Assembly: GCF_024323335.1 (NCBI RefSeq) | Contig: NC_066580.1 | Coordinates: 261,375,332 to 261,439,331 of the forward strand | DNA: 64,000 nucleotides | Direction: 5' to 3' | From: Lathyrus oleraceus | Lineage: Eukaryota > Streptophyta > Magnoliopsida > Fabales > Fabaceae | Shown here: one piece after another, positions 22,398-34,640 of the stretch | Position numbering within the stretch: position 1 is the first letter of the stretch | Layout of the letters: each line of letters starts with the position of its first letter | Position numbers and translations under genes: made by a program | The notes under the pieces: model-generated | The model's database searches: none | The model's input: only the letters and a program-made list of their open reading frames with translations | What the model was told of the DNA's origin: nothing

Positions 22398-25279
22398 GTT
22401 GATCCTAAAACCCATTGAACATAATGATCCAACGCCATCTCCCAATTTTGAATTCCTTGTATTTGAGGCAGAAGAAGATGACGTTGAGGAGATTCCTGAT
22501 GATATCACCCATCTCCTTGAGCACGAAGAAAAGATCATTCAGCCGCATCTCGAAGACTTGGAAACAGTCAACTTGGGATCTGAGGATTGTGTTCGCCTGG
22601 TGAAGATTGGGGCACTTCTTGAAGAGTCTGTCAAGGAAAATTTGATCAGCTTGCTACGAGAATATTCAGACATCTTTGCTTGGTCCTATGAAGATATGCC
22701 GGGTTTAGATACAGATATTGTGCAACATTTCCTGCCTTTAAAGCCTGAGTGCGTGCCTGTGAAGCAGAAGCTCAGAAGAACTCATCCAGATATGACAGTG
22801 AAGATCAAAGAGGAAGTTCAGAAGCAAATTGATGCGGGGTTTCTGGTGACTTTTACATATCCTCAATGGGTGGCCAATATTGTGCTTGTTCCTAAGAAGG
22901 ATGGAAAAGTCCGTATGTGCGTTGCTTATAGAGATTTGAATAAGGCTAGCCCGAAAGACGATTTTCCTCTACCACACATCGACATGTTGGTAGACAATAC
23001 AACCAAATTCAAAGTCTTTTCCTTTATGGACGGATTTTCCGGATATAATCAAATCAAGATGGCACCAGAGGATATGCAGAAGATAACATTCATCACACCT
23101 TGGGGAACATTCTGTTATCGAGTGATGCCCTTCGGTTTGAAGAACGCCGGAGCCACGTATCAACGAGCTATGACTACCTTGTTTCATGATATGATGCACA
23201 AGGAGATAGAAGTCTATGTTGATGATATGATTGCTAAGTCCCGAACGGAAGTTGAGCATATTGAACATTTGTTGAAGCTTTTCCAGCGTTTGAGAAAGTT
23301 CAAACTTCGCCTGAATCCGAACAAATGTACTTTTGGAGTCCGTTCCGGCAAGTTGTTGGGTTTTGTGGTAAGTGAAAGAGGTATTGAGGTTGATCCTGCA
23401 AAGGTCAAAGCAATACAAGAGATGCCTGCACCCAAAACAGAGAAGCAAGTCCGAGGTTTTCTTGGCCGCTTGAATTACATTTCCAGATTTATATCCCACA
23501 TGACTGCCACATGTGCGCCGATATTCAAGCTCCTTCGGAAAGATCAGTCTCATGACTGGACCGAGGATTGCCAGAAAGCTTTTGACAGTATCAAAGATTA
23601 TCTGTCTGAACCTCCGATATTGTCTCCGCCTGTGGAAGGAAGACCTCTGATTATGTATTTAACAGTTCTTGAAGACTCGATGGGTTGTGTACTCGGTCAA
23701 CAAGATGAATCAGGGAAGAAGGAATTTGCTATATACTACCTCAGTAAGAAGTTTACTGATTGTGAGTCTCGGTACTCTATGCTTGAGAAGACGTGCTGTG
23801 CTTTGGCTTGGGCTGCTAAGCGTTTGCGCCAGTACATGATAAATCATACAACTTGGTTGATATCCAGAATGGATCCAATTAAGTATATCTTCGAGAAGCC
23901 TGCTTTAACTGGGAGGATTGCCCGTTGGCAGATGCTGTTGTCTGAGTATGATATTGAGTATCGAGCTCAGAAAGCTATCAAAGGTAGTATCTTGGCTGAC
24001 CATTTAGCGCACCAGCCGATCGAAGATCATCAGTCTGTTCAGTATGACTTCCCTGACGAGGAAATTCTGTATTTGAAGATGAAAGATTGCGATGAGCCTA
24101 CACTTGATGAAGGTCCAGAACCTGGTTCCAGATGGACGATGGTGTTTGATGGGGCTGTTAATCAATATGGAAATGGAATTGGGGCAGTAATCATTACTCC
24201 TCAAGGTTCACACATTCCGTTTACAGCAAGGCTAACTTTCAAATGCACGAATAATATGGCGGAGTATGAAGCCTGTATTATGGGACTTGAAGAATGCATT
24301 GATTTGAGACTCAAGTATCTTGATGTCTATGGTGATTCGGCCTTGGTTGTTAATCAGATCAAGGGAGAATGGGAGACGAATCAACCTGGTCTCATCCCAT
24401 ACAGAGATTATGCAAGGAGAATTTCAACATTCTTCACAGAAGTTGAATTTTATCACATTCCTCGAGAGGATAATCGGATGGTGGATGCTCTTGCTACGCT
24501 TGCTTCCATGATTGTAGTCAGATGGTGGAATGATGTCCCCAACATTACTATGATGCGCTTGGATAAACTGGCTCACATATTTGCAATCGAAGAAGTGAAA
24601 GATGACAAGCCTTGGTATTTTGATATCAAGAATTTCCTCCAGAACCAGGTCTACCCGCCTGGGGCATCTGTGAAAGATAGGAAAACTTTGAGAAGGTTGT
24701 CAGGCAGTTTCTACCTCAGTGGTGAAGTGCTATACAAGAGAAATTTTGATATGGTTTTGCTCAGATGCGTGGATAGACACGAAGCAAACCTATTGATGAC
24801 TGAGGTCCATGAGGGTTCATTTGGTACTCATTCCAATGGACATGCCATGGCTAAGAAAATGTTGAGAGCAGGCTACTATTGGCTGACAATGGAGTCTGAC
24901 TGTTGCAAATATGTGAAGAAATGTCACAAGTGTCAAATTCACGCGGATAAGATTCATATTCCCCCGACACTTCTGAATGTGATTTCATCACCATGGCCTT
25001 TCTCTATGTGGGGAATCGACATGATTGGCATGATTGAGCCGAAAGCGTCCAACGGACATCGGTTTATTCTCGTAGCAATTGATTACTTCACCAAATGGGT
25101 TGAAGCCGCTTCGTACGCGAATGTAACCAGGCAGGTGGTTGTGAAGTTTATCAAGAACCAGCTGATTTGCCGTTATGGTGTGCCAGAGAGGATCATTACT
25201 GATAATGGATCTAATCTGAATAACAAGATGATGGATGAGTTGTGCACTGAATTCAAGATTGCACACCATAATTCCTCTC
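22398..25279 (+). CDS. pol: Ogre Pol: RT, two RNase H domains, integrase N-part (interrupted)
   Basis: Open from the intron acceptor, with no in-frame stop before the nested insertion at 25280. It copies element RNA into DNA and integrates it. Counting from 22399: RT about residues 130-330 (FPLPHIDMLVDN, catalytic YVDD about 273). A Ty3-type RNase H/connection follows to about 490. A second RNase H comes at about 575-705 (MVFDGAVNQYGNG, NNMAEYEACIMGLEE, YGDSALVV), matching the extra archaeal-type RNase H known in the Tat lineage. The integrase zinc domain is about 800-850 (CHKCQ), with catalytic Asp in GIDMIG (about 873) and TDNGSN (about 935). The open frame runs on into C's LTR to 25470, but those residues are not Pol. 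The last integrase part resumes at 37539. Confidence 0.9.
25275..25279. repeat. Target-site duplication CTCTC of C (left copy)
   Basis: CTCTC before C's 5' LTR recurs at 37534-37538 after its 3' LTR. Removing C and one copy restores an open integrase frame. Confidence 0.94.
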
Positions 25280-25574
25280 TGTCATACCCCAAAATTTGCC
25301 CATTAATATTTCAAGACATTTTTCAAGGCATTCCGACTCATTTTTATGACACTGATCTTAAAAGAACCAAGGCCCAGCTCACGAATGGCCCAATCCAGAA
25401 AATGGCCCAAACTGGCCTGTTCGCTACGCGCTCGCCTAGCGAACGTTACGTTCGCTACACGCTCGCCTAGCGAACGTTCGCTACGCGTTCGCTACCAGCT
25501 CGCCTAGCGAAGCTGACAGACAACAAAAAATTTCGGGCTTCACTCCGAGCCCATTAGGTCGTGGAAAAAGGCAT

Positions 25575-25582
25575 TATAAATA
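25575..25582 (+). promoter_or_regulatory. Probable TATA box in 5' LTR of C
   Basis: TATAAATA about 295 bp into the LTR, conserved at 35814-35821. It is followed within 30 bp by the probable transcript start region. Confidence 0.6.
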
Positions 25583-26336
25583 CCAGCACTTCAGTAACAA
25601 AAAGGAGGACGAAAAACAAAGGAAGACGGACGGAACCCTGGCATAGAAACCCTGGAGATCAACTTGAAGGACTCCGAGTAAAGAAACCCTGAAGGCCGCT
25701 CATCCGCTCTGAAGCTACCGCCGCCTAACTTAATCCGGCTCGCCAATTCAAGGTTGCAATTCGATTGCAAACAGGTTTGCATTACTATTATCGCTTTATT
25801 TTCTTAATTTGCATGTGATACCGCTTTATGTTCTTAACTTGCATGTGATATTATAATTGAATTCATAAACATATTTGAGGTTTTGCATGTGAATTTAAGT
25901 GTGCCTGAATATTGTGAATGCTGAACCATATAATTATGTGTTGGATGCCATAAGCCATGCCGCAGGTTGAAGTCATACTGTTCTGAAATTCAAAACCCGC
26001 AGCCGCTCGCTAGCATATCGCTAAGCGAGCATGTAGCGAGTATTCGCTAGGCCTTCGCTAGGCGAGGCAGAGGCGAACGTGACAGTCGCCAATATTTTGA
26101 TTATTCTGTTCTATGCTTATCTGATCTGTTCTATGTTAATCATGCGTTATCTTGCCTAACATTCTTACTGCTGTGTTTCTTTTTGCGGTGTAATCTTCGA
26201 TTACACCCTGATTTGGTATGCTAACCCGTTTGTTGAATTTTGCAAAGGTTCATATGTCCCAGAAAAAAGATCGCCGTTTAGGTCTTCCACTTTATTTGTG
26301 GGATACCCTTGTGGAGACTCACCCTAAATTGCTTAA

Positions 26337-26406
26337 TTAATTTTAATGTGTTAATTTTAATGTATTAATTTTAATGTATTAATTTTAATGTATTGATTTT
26401 AATGTG
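26337..26406. repeat. 14-bp tandem repeat, 5 copies
   Basis: TTAATTTTAATGTA and variants, 5 copies. The 3' LTR has 6 copies at 36576-36659, so copy number changed after or during insertion. Confidence 0.9.
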
Positions 26407-27291
26407 GAGGCTCATCCTAATTATCTAATTAACTTTAAAATATGGCCTTTAAATAAATGATCTTGGACCTCTCTTTGCTGCCCTACGGTATTACGGTATA
26501 ACGGTCATGTCCCGCGAATGTGGGGATACACTTAGCAATGGCCCTTCGATTAAATCATCATAAAAGAAATCATGGTCCCTCGGATGTTGCTTTCGAAAAT
26601 ACAATTTTGTCCCTCGATGACCCTTCGGTGTAGCCTACGGTTAAATGATGATTGTCCCTTCGAATGCTAAGGTATCCTTACAACTGTTGCCTTCAATGAC
26701 CTATCGATGACCCTACGATGACCCTTAAACATCCAAAGGGTAAAATTACTTACTTCTCAATAGTAAGGACAGTTTTACCCTCATAAGGATAGGAAATGCC
26801 CATAACGACCTTAGGAAGGTATAACTCTCAATTGCTGGATCATAACCTAAAACATTTTCCACCCCTCACACTTTACAAATCCTAGAAAATCACCACTTGG
26901 TATACATTCATACGAGAATCATTACCAAGTTATATTTTTCTAAACCGTTTCAAAATCAAACGAGATAAACACTTTGTATACATTCATACGAGAATCATTA
27001 CAAAGTTAAATTCTCTTTTCAAAACATTTTTAAGCAATTCACCAACACTTTTTTCAGACAAAAATATAAGTGATCCAGCAATTAAGAGCCCATGGATAAC
27101 CATGGATACAAAGGGTGCTAATACCTTCCCTTTGTATAATGTACCTCCCGAACCCAAAATCTATTGAGGTCTTTCCTGTTCTTTTCCACCTTTCCTTATT
27201 GGATAAAAGAAAAGTCGGTGGCGACTCTTGCTATCCGCGACATTGCGATAAAAAGCAAAATACACCAAGTCAGTTCACCGTATGACAGAAC

Positions 27292-27309
27292 TGGCGACTC
27301 TGCTGGGGA
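27292..27309 (+). other. Primer-binding site of C (tRNA-Arg type)
   Basis: TGGCGACTCTGCTGGGGA, identical to B's PBS, four bases after the LTR end. Confidence 0.85.
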
Positions 27310-28154
27310 GCTTAAAAAGAGAGGTTACCTTAAAACAAGATCACTTATTTGAATTGTTTGATTTACTTTTAAGGGATTGCTTGGGTATCCTATGCTTGAG
27401 TGAAAGATCCTACACCCGGATCTAGTGTACCTTAGGTAAGTAGCAATAGATCATCGTGACTATCCGGCGTATACTGGAATGGTTAAAATGATAGCTACGG
27501 TTAATGTGACACTTTGGTTGTCCTGATGGTCCTCATGTTATTTGAGGAAAAATTTGGCTTCCGCGTGGTGTCATCAAAGCATTAACCAGACCTTTAGAAC
27601 CCTAATTGACTCATCCTGGCCATTAGAAAGTAGTGAGCTAACTGACTTCGGTTCCGACTGGGGCTTGGTTGAGACTCGATACTACACTCCTTGAGATTGG
27701 ACTTTAGGGAAGCTTCGGTCAACCACTTGGTGTTGCACTGAAGTGGACTTAAAGGAAAGTCAATGATTGGAGATCCTTTTAGAACCCGGTTACTATTCTA
27801 GGACAGGTTGAACCAACCAAACTTCAGTGGGGAGGGTACTTACCTATGGAACTCATGCAAGCCTTAAAACCTAGGAATGATGGTTGTGTGACTTGCTTGT
27901 GCTTACCTATGGAACATCATAACATCATAACATCATAACATCATGGCATTGTACTAACCATTTCGAGGACTTAGGGATTTAACTTTGCTCTGTTTTGTAA
28001 AAAAAAAAAAAAAAAAAAGTTTCCTTTTTGGTAGTTTATGCAAAGTTAAATTCCACAAGTCCTTGAAAACATTTCATACATTGCATAGCATAACATTGCA
28101 TAACAGGTGTTCTAAAGGAATCAATGTTCTCACGGTTTTCATGCAAACAGAAAA
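27310..28154 (+). other. 5' leader of C, no gene
   Basis: Untranslated leader. It holds four tandem copies of AACATCAT (27913-27944) and an A run (about 28000-28018). No ORF1 is present. Confidence 0.7.
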
Positions 28155-28724
28155 ATGGACCTCGAACAAGTTGTCAAAGATCTCCAGGCTCAGAATGCTC
28201 AACTCCAGAAGATGATCTTGAACTTATCCAGGGGGCAGGGGGAACTGAAGGCTCTCTTGCTCGAGAAGAAAAAAGACAAGAAATCTGTGAGGCACATTAA
28301 CCCGGGAAGAAGGCAGTTTACGAAGATCAATATGACTTTAGCACAAGCACTGCAGGGTATGCTAAAAGCAAATTTAATTACCCTCAGAGATCCTCCTGCA
28401 AAACCCAACACTACTTCTCCTCGTTATAATCCCAATGCCAGGTGTGCATATCACTCCGATAGCCCCGGGCATGATACAAACAATTGTTGGTCGTTGAAGA
28501 ACAAAATTCAGGATATGATCGACGCTGGAGAATTTGAATCTGATCCGCCTGAGACTCCTAATGTCATCACTGCTCCTCTGCCTAATCAGGGCGAGACTGT
28601 CAATGCTGTGGAAGACACTGATAACGATTATGACTTGGATAGCCGGATTTTCCCAACAATTGGTGACAGACTCGACAATTGGAAGGCTGAAGACACTATC
28701 CCGATTTCCTTTAGTCAAGAATAA
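28155..28724 (+). CDS. gag: Truncated Tat-lineage Gag remnant with zinc knuckle
   Basis: A 189-residue open frame. It starts with a coiled-coil-like segment (MDLEQVVKDLQAQNAQLQKM) as in gag N-termini. It then jumps, at about residue 48, to the part after the capsid domain (INMTLAQALQGMLKANLI), so the Retrotrans_gag domain is deleted in frame. The knuckle CAYHSDSPGHDTNNC (about residues 97-111) matches B's CVYHSGAPGHDIENC. It cannot form capsid alone but might still bind RNA. ATG 28155 follows the leader with no earlier candidate. Confidence 0.75.
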   Translation: MDLEQVVKDLQAQNAQLQKMILNLSRGQGELKALLLEKKKDKKSVRHINPGRRQFTKINMTLAQALQGMLKANLITLRDPPAKPNTTSPRYNPNARCAYHSDSPGHDTNNCWSLKNKIQDMIDAGEFESDPPETPNVITAPLPNQGETVNAVEDTDNDYDLDSRIFPTIGDRLDNWKAEDTIPISFSQE

Positions 28725-28959
28725 TTGTTATTGCTATTTTAACATTTTAAAGCATTGTGTCTATGCCCGGGGCACAATAGCTAATTTTTCAAAGGTTCTG
28801 TCATTTTCATAAGCATATTCACATTCAATGAATCAATGGACTTTTTGCATTCAAATATTGCGCTCTTTATCTTTCCTGTCTTCTTTTAAACAAGCTATGT
28901 TTTCTTGCACACACTCACGTAACAATTTGCCGATCCATATCCACTCTGGATCCTGTTGG

Positions 28960-30234
28960 TAATGACTCTGCTACTGTTCATTATGACTTTGAAAATCCGA
29001 TCTACCATGCCGAGGATGGAAGTGAGGAAGATTGTGAAGTCCCTGGAGAACTTGCCAGACTGGTACTACAAGAAGAAAAGACCATACAGCCGCATGAGGA
29101 ATCAATTGAAATTGTAAATCTGGGTACTGAAATAGACGAGAAAGAAGTCAGAGGTTTCTTGGGGCACTCGAATTACATTGCCCGATTCATTCCACACTTG
29201 ACTGCTACCTGCAAACCCATCTTCAAATTACTAAAAAGGAAAAATCAAGAGATGGTATGGAATGATGAATAACAAAATCAGGAAATATCTCCAAGAACCT
29301 CCAATTCTGATGCTACCAGTTGAAGGAAGACCTCTAACTATGTATTTGACCGTGTTAGAAAATTCAATAGGGTGTGCTGGGGCAACATGACGAGTCTGGT
29401 CGAAAAGAGCATGTCATACACTGCCTTAGCAAAAGGTACCGACTGTGAAACAAGATACTCACAGCTCGAGAAAGCTTGCTGCGCTTTGGCTTGGGCTGCT
29501 CGCCGACTAAGACAGTATATGTTGAATCATACCACTTTATTGATTTCTAAGATGGATCTTATCAAATATACATTCGAGAAACCTGCTGTCTCCTAAAAGA
29601 GTTATCACTGATAATGGTACTAAATTGAACTCTGCATGCAGTTCAAAATAAAACACCATAACTCTTCTCCGTACCGGCCAAAGACGAACGGCGCCGTGGA
29701 GACTGCTAACAATATCAAGAATATGACAGTAACATACAAAGACTGGCATGAGATGTTACCCTTTGCTCTTTATGGTTATCGCACTTCAGTGCGCACTTCG
29801 ACAGGGGGCAACTCCTTTCTCTTTAGTCTATGGAATGGAAGCCGTTTTACCAGTGGAAGTTCAGATTCCCTCTCTAAGAATCATGAAAGAGGCGGGCTTA
29901 GATGAAGAGGAACGGATTCAGACTCGACTCGATCAGATAAATTTGATTGAAGAGACTTGCGGCTGTTTGTCGTGGACAGATATATCAGAAGCGCATGACC
30001 CAGGCATTTAACAAAAGAGTCAAGAGACTGGTGTATCAAATTGGCGACTTGGTAATAAAGCGTATCATTCTACCACAAGGTGATCCCAGGGGCAAATGGA
30101 CTCCCACATACGAAGGGCCACTTGTAGTTAAGAAGGTATTCTCTGGTGGAGCCATGATACTTGCTACAATGGACGGCGAAGATTTCCCGCATCCTGTGAA
30201 CGCTGACATAGTTAAAAAAAAATACTACGCATAA
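28960..30234 (+). pseudogene. pol: Pol fragments of C (RT core deleted, integrase C-part)
   Basis: Pieces homologous to B's Pol in the right order but with large deletions and frame changes. Pol N-terminal linker (about 28990-29130) joins directly to the RT thumb region (VRGFLGHSNYIARF, about 29145), so RT palm and catalytic YVDD are absent. A broken first RNase H follows (about 29316-29590). Next comes a jump to integrase near the second catalytic Asp (about 29597) and then the integrase C-part. Frames change at about 29800 and 29950, and the stop is 30232-30234. The second RNase H and integrase zinc domain are missing. Non-functional. Confidence 0.85.
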
Positions 30235-30244
30235 AAGAGACCCG

Positions 30245-30415
30245 CTAGGTCGACGTACCTAGGCAAAAGTAAGGGCATCCCGGCGAACCAAAAGGGTTCG
30301 GGCAAAAATTAGGGATAAACATATAAAGACGTACACCCGGCAAGTCGAAAACCTGAAAAGGCGGCTTGAGCAAAAAAGGGTATCCCGGTGGACTGAAAAC
30401 CTGAAAAGGCGGTCC
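30245..30415 (+). other. Four post-stop hairpins (candidate structured RNA), element C
   Basis: CTAGGT (30245-30250) with ACCTAG (30257-30262). CGAACC (30284-30289) with GGTTCG (30295-30300). CAAG (30341-30344) with CTTG (30365-30368) around CCT-GAAA-AGG (30352-30361). GGAC (30390-30393) with GTCC (30412-30415) around CCT-GAAA-AGG (30400-30409). Tails of the GCAAAA type follow. Stems covary with those of A and B. Confidence 0.5.
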
Positions 30416-31422
30416 AGGCAAAAATTAGGGATTTAAGCGTATGACTATGCCCCGTTCTCGGTCTGCTTCACCCAAGTTCAAAAGGGTTGAACAAGCCAAT
30501 CACTTTCATCCGACAGCAGGAGATGAGAGGCTTGAAGACATAATGACAGTAGTGGAATTAAAATCAACAGGACTTTTTCTGCATAGCTTTGTCTTCGTTT
30601 CTTGACGATTTCCTCTTACTAGGATTTCTGTCTCCTTGTACACAAATTGCCTATTTATAGGCCCTCTTTCAAAATCAATACAATTTCATTTCCAAAAAGA
30701 TGCTTTTCTTTTACTTTTTCTGTTTTGTTTGCATAAACGTCCATTGATTTAATTTGAATTGATATGTGCACTTGAATATGATCGATGTTTACCAAAAATG
30801 CATGCCTAGAATGGTAATAGCAATTACTACACGACTTCAGGGTCAAGGATAAGGTCTAACCATGCTTTCCAACAAGTCCGGTTACAAATCCTTTCCCCAA
30901 CAAAAACCAGCCATTTCCCGGAAGAGGTCGGCATCACCAGACGGATTGGTCATCTCCTCCACCCCCAGCCAGGCTCTGTTGGATATTTCCACCATCAAAC
31001 AGAAATCAAATCCCCCAGCTGAGACAGGGTCATCAATACAAGTATTCCCGACCAGAAGACTGAGATTTATTTCCCCAGTAGAGTCCCCTGGAAGAACGTT
31101 TCACATCACATACCTACATACAATTTTCGTTCCGCATCATATACATTACATCATTTCATAACATATACATGTATACAATGCTCTCATTTATTCCAGACGC
31201 ATAATTCACTCATTACATCATTTCACAGCATACGCATGCATACAACATTTGCATCTCATGCATCATGACATGGCATGAAGCTAACTTTATTTTTCAGGTT
31301 AATTATCCTCTTGATACAATCAAAACAAAGGTCCATTCAGACAGGCATCTTTATCAATTACATTCAAGATTCAACTATACCCCTCAGATACTGCCTAGCG
31401 TACGCTCAACATATCACTCTTT

Positions 31423-31815
31423 CAACTCAGATGTGATCTAACATACGATCCATTCTGACCTTCAACAACTCAGATGCGATCTAGCGTACGATCCATTCTG
31501 ACCTTCAACAACTCAGATACGATCTAGTGTACGATCCATTCTGACCTTCAACAACTCAGATGCGATCTAGCGTACGATCCATTCTGACCTTCAACAACTC
31601 AGATGCGATCTAGCGTACGATCCATTCTGACCTTCAACAACTCAGATATGATCTAGCGTACGATCCATTCTGACCTTCAACAACTCAGATGCGATCTAGC
31701 ATACGATCCATTCTGACCTTCAACAACTCAGATGCGATCTAGCGTACGATCCATTCTGACCTTCAACAACTCAGATGCGATCTAGCGTACGATCCATTCT
31801 GACCTTCAACAACTC
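31423..31815 (+). repeat. 43-bp tandem array, 9 copies
   Basis: Nine copies at 43-bp spacing, each with GATC-TAGCGTAC-GATC or a close variant (for example 31478-31493) followed by a CATTCTGACCTTCAACAACT spacer. Confidence 0.92.
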
Positions 31816-32103
31816 AAATACGGTCTAATGTACGACCAAGTTAGACCTTACATTTCTGAAGCGTAGTCTAGCGTACGACTACCCCTTTCAGCATCAGATT
31901 CAGCCTAACGGACGGCTCTTTCCAGTCATCAAATACAGTCTAATGTACGACCAAGTTAGACCTTCAACCACTCAAATACAGTCTAATGTACGACCAAGTT
32001 AGACCTTCAAGTCCTCAGATTCTGCTCAGTGACAGTCTAATGTACGACCAAGTTAGACCTTCAAGTCCTCAGATTCTGCTCAGTGACAGTCTAATGTACG
32101 ACC
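31816..32103 (+). repeat. Transition repeats with loop TAATGTAC
   Basis: Related units with different stems: GGTC-TAATGTAC-GACC (31822-31837), GTAGTC-TAGCGTAC-GACTAC (31863-31882), AGCC-TAACGGAC-GGCT (31902-31917). The block ends at the target site of D (CGACC, 32099-32103). Confidence 0.8.
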
Positions 32104-33516
32104 TGTTGGTGTAAGCCCTAGAGGCCAATACATTTTGGTACTTGTATCGAATAATAAAAGGCATTCTCTTTATTATGGTTGATTAATAAAGTCCCTGGAA
32201 TAGATAGTCCGTTTAATGTATTAAGTGTGACTTAATCATGAGAACACATTAAACATAAGGACACTATTCCTAAAGTATCCGTAGTCGAGCTTTAGTGTGA
32301 AGTGGGATAACATTAAAGCATTAAGACTATTATGTTTGTAGACTGATGATCACATCTCATGGATCATGGATAAAGAGTTATCAAGTCTTAAACATAGGTA
32401 TGAATATTAGGAGTAATATTTATACCGGATTGACCCGCTATGAGAATACTATATAGAACGTTATGCAAAGTGTCATAAGTTATTCTCATGGTGATAATAG
32501 TGTATTCCACTCTTCGACCTGAAACCACTATGGATCCTAGGTGTAGAGTCGAGTGCTTTATTGCTGATCCAACGTTGTCCGTAACTGGATAACCATAAAG
32601 ACAGTTGATGGGTACTCCACGAAGCATGCTGAGGGACATGAGTGACCTAGATGGAATTTGCCCATCCTGCATAACAGGATAAATGTCTACGGGCCCAATA
32701 TTGAACTGGACAAGGATGACACGGTCTATACCTTGTGTTCAATATAGACATAAGGGCAAAAGGGTAATTATACACATAAGTATTATCACAGAAGGAATTG
32801 TCAGATCACATGACATTTTCGTGTCTTGGATAGCAGTGATGTGTTGCTAGATACCGCTCACTGTTTATTATGTTAAATACATGATTTAATATAATTGCCA
32901 ACGCCGCGAAAACCTACAGGGTCACACACAAAGGACGGATTGATGAGAGATAGAGTAACTAAGGAATATCGTAAGGTACGGTGCCCTTAAGTGGATTATA
33001 GAACATCGTAAGGTACGGTGTACTTGAGTAGAATACGAAATATGGTAAGGTACCATGGGCTTAAGTGATTTTGGGCATATTATAAGATATGGGCCAAAAT
33101 ACACTTAAGTGGGCTTTTAGCTTGAAGCCCACACAAGTGGTTCTATAAATAGAACCCTTGTGCAGAAGCACTAAGTGCGGTTGCATTCTTTTCGTTTTCT
33201 CTCTCTCTCTCTCTCTCTTACTCAAAGCCTTCATTCGTACCAGCTAGCACTGAGATTGAAGGAAACCGTTCGTGTGGACTGAGTAGAGACGTTGTCATCG
33301 TTCAACGTTCGTGATCGTTTAGTGGATCTGCATCAAAGGGTTTGATCGTCACAAGAGATCTGCATCAAAGGGTTTTGATCGTCAGAAGAGATCTTCACCA
33401 AAGGTTTCAACCGTCATAAGAGGTAAATATTCTATCACTGATCATGACCATTCGTAAGGATCTCTAAAGGAGAAATTTTTAATTTCCGCTGCGCTTTGGG
33501 TCGCAATTCTCCTTCA
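32104..33516 (+). mobile_element. Element D: solo LTR, copia-like, 1413 bp
   Basis: TGTTGGTGTAAG...CTCCTTCA flanked by CGACC at 32099-32103 and 33517-33521. There is no internal sequence, so it is a solo LTR left by LTR-LTR recombination. It resembles the LTR of F in reverse complement (52419-55603). F is followed by an iMet-type PBS, which places the family in Ty1-copia. TATAAATAG lies at about 33144 and (CT)10 at 33199-33218. F's LTR lacks 186 bp present here (about 32109-32294). Confidence 0.9.
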
Positions 33517-34640
33517 CGACCAAGTTAGACCTTCAGGTCCTCAGAGGCCACTCAAATACTGTCTAATGAACGACCAAGTTAGACCTTCAAGTCCTCAGAG
33601 GCCACTCAAATACTGTCTAATGTACGACCAAGTTAGACCTTCAAGTCCTCAGAGGCCACTCAAATACTGTCTAATGTACGACCAAGTTAGACCTTCAAGT
33701 CCTCAGAGGCCACTCAAATACTGTCTAATGTACGACCAAGTTAGACCTTCAAGTCATATTCTGCAAATACAGTCTAATGTACGACCAAGTTAGACCTTCA
33801 AGTCAGATTCTGCAAATACAGTCTAATGTACGACCAAGTTAGACCTTCCAGTCATCAAATACAGTCTAATGTACGACCAAGTTAGACCGTCAAGTCCTCA
33901 AATTCTGCCCAGATACAGTCTAATGTACGACCAAGTTAGACCAGATTCTGCTCAGTGACAGTCTAATGTACGACCAAGTTAGACCGTCAAGTCCTCGGAT
34001 TCTGCCCAGATACAGTCTAATGTACGACCAAGTTAGACCAGATTCTGCTCAGTGACAGTCTAATGTACGACCAGGTTAGACCGTCAAGTCCTCGGATTCT
34101 GCCCAGATACAGTCTAATGTACGACCAAGTTAGACCAGATTCTGCTCAGTGACAGTCTAATGTACGACCAAGTTAGACCGTCAAGTCCTCGGATTCTGCT
34201 CAAATACAGTCTAATGTACGACCAAGTTAGACCAAATTCTGCTCAGTGACAGTCTAATGTACGACCAAGTTAGACTGTCAAGTCCTCGGATTCTGCCCAG
34301 ATACAGTCTAATGTACGACCAAGTTAGACCAGATTCTGCTCAGTGACAGTCTAATGTACGACCAAGTTAGACCGTCAGGTCCTCGGATTCTGCCCAGATA
34401 CAGTCTAATGTACGACCAAGTTAGACCAGATGCTGCTCGAATACAGTCTAATGTACGACCAAGTTAGACCAGATGCTGCTCGAATACAGTCTAATGTACG
34501 ACCAAGTTAGACCAGATGCTGCTCGAATACAGTCTAATGTACGACCAAGTTAGACCAGATGCTGCTCAAATACCGTCTAATGTACGACCATGTTAGACCA
34601 GATGATGCTCAAATACAGTCTAATGTACGACCAAGTTAGA
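33517..34640 (+). repeat. Tandem arrays of a 27-bp core with alternating spacers
   Basis: Core CAGTCTAATGTACGACCAAG then TTAGACC, with spacers that define sub-arrays: period about 54 bp (33546-33770), alternating about 54 + 43 bp giving a higher-order period near 97 bp (about 33900-34400), and period about 47 bp (34430-34570). GTCTAA and TTAGAC also form an inverted repeat inside each core. Confidence 0.88.

Larger units (their letters stand above)
25280..27287 (+). repeat. 5' LTR of C, 2008 bp
   Basis: Starts TGTCATACCCCAAAATTTGC, ends CCGTATGACA, and is repeated at 35519-37533. It carries two clusters of inverted TTCGCTA/TAGCGAA words (about 25418-25508 and 25998-26075), including the perfect 16-bp palindrome TAGCGAACGTTCGCTA, and a 14-bp tandem repeat (26337-26406). 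Confidence 0.95.

Noticed and set aside
25280..25470. Last 63 codons of the open pol frame as part of integrase
   Set aside because: They read into C's LTR; true integrase sequence resumes at 37539.
33566..33793. Open frame of 75 codons with perfect peptide repeats
   Set aside because: It is translated satellite DNA: the unit length happens to be a multiple of three and no protein family is recognisable.
31423..34640. Regular short repeats resembling a CRISPR array
   Set aside because: Spacers are themselves repeated, unit lengths vary, no cas genes exist, and the array sits in a plant retrotransposon UTR.
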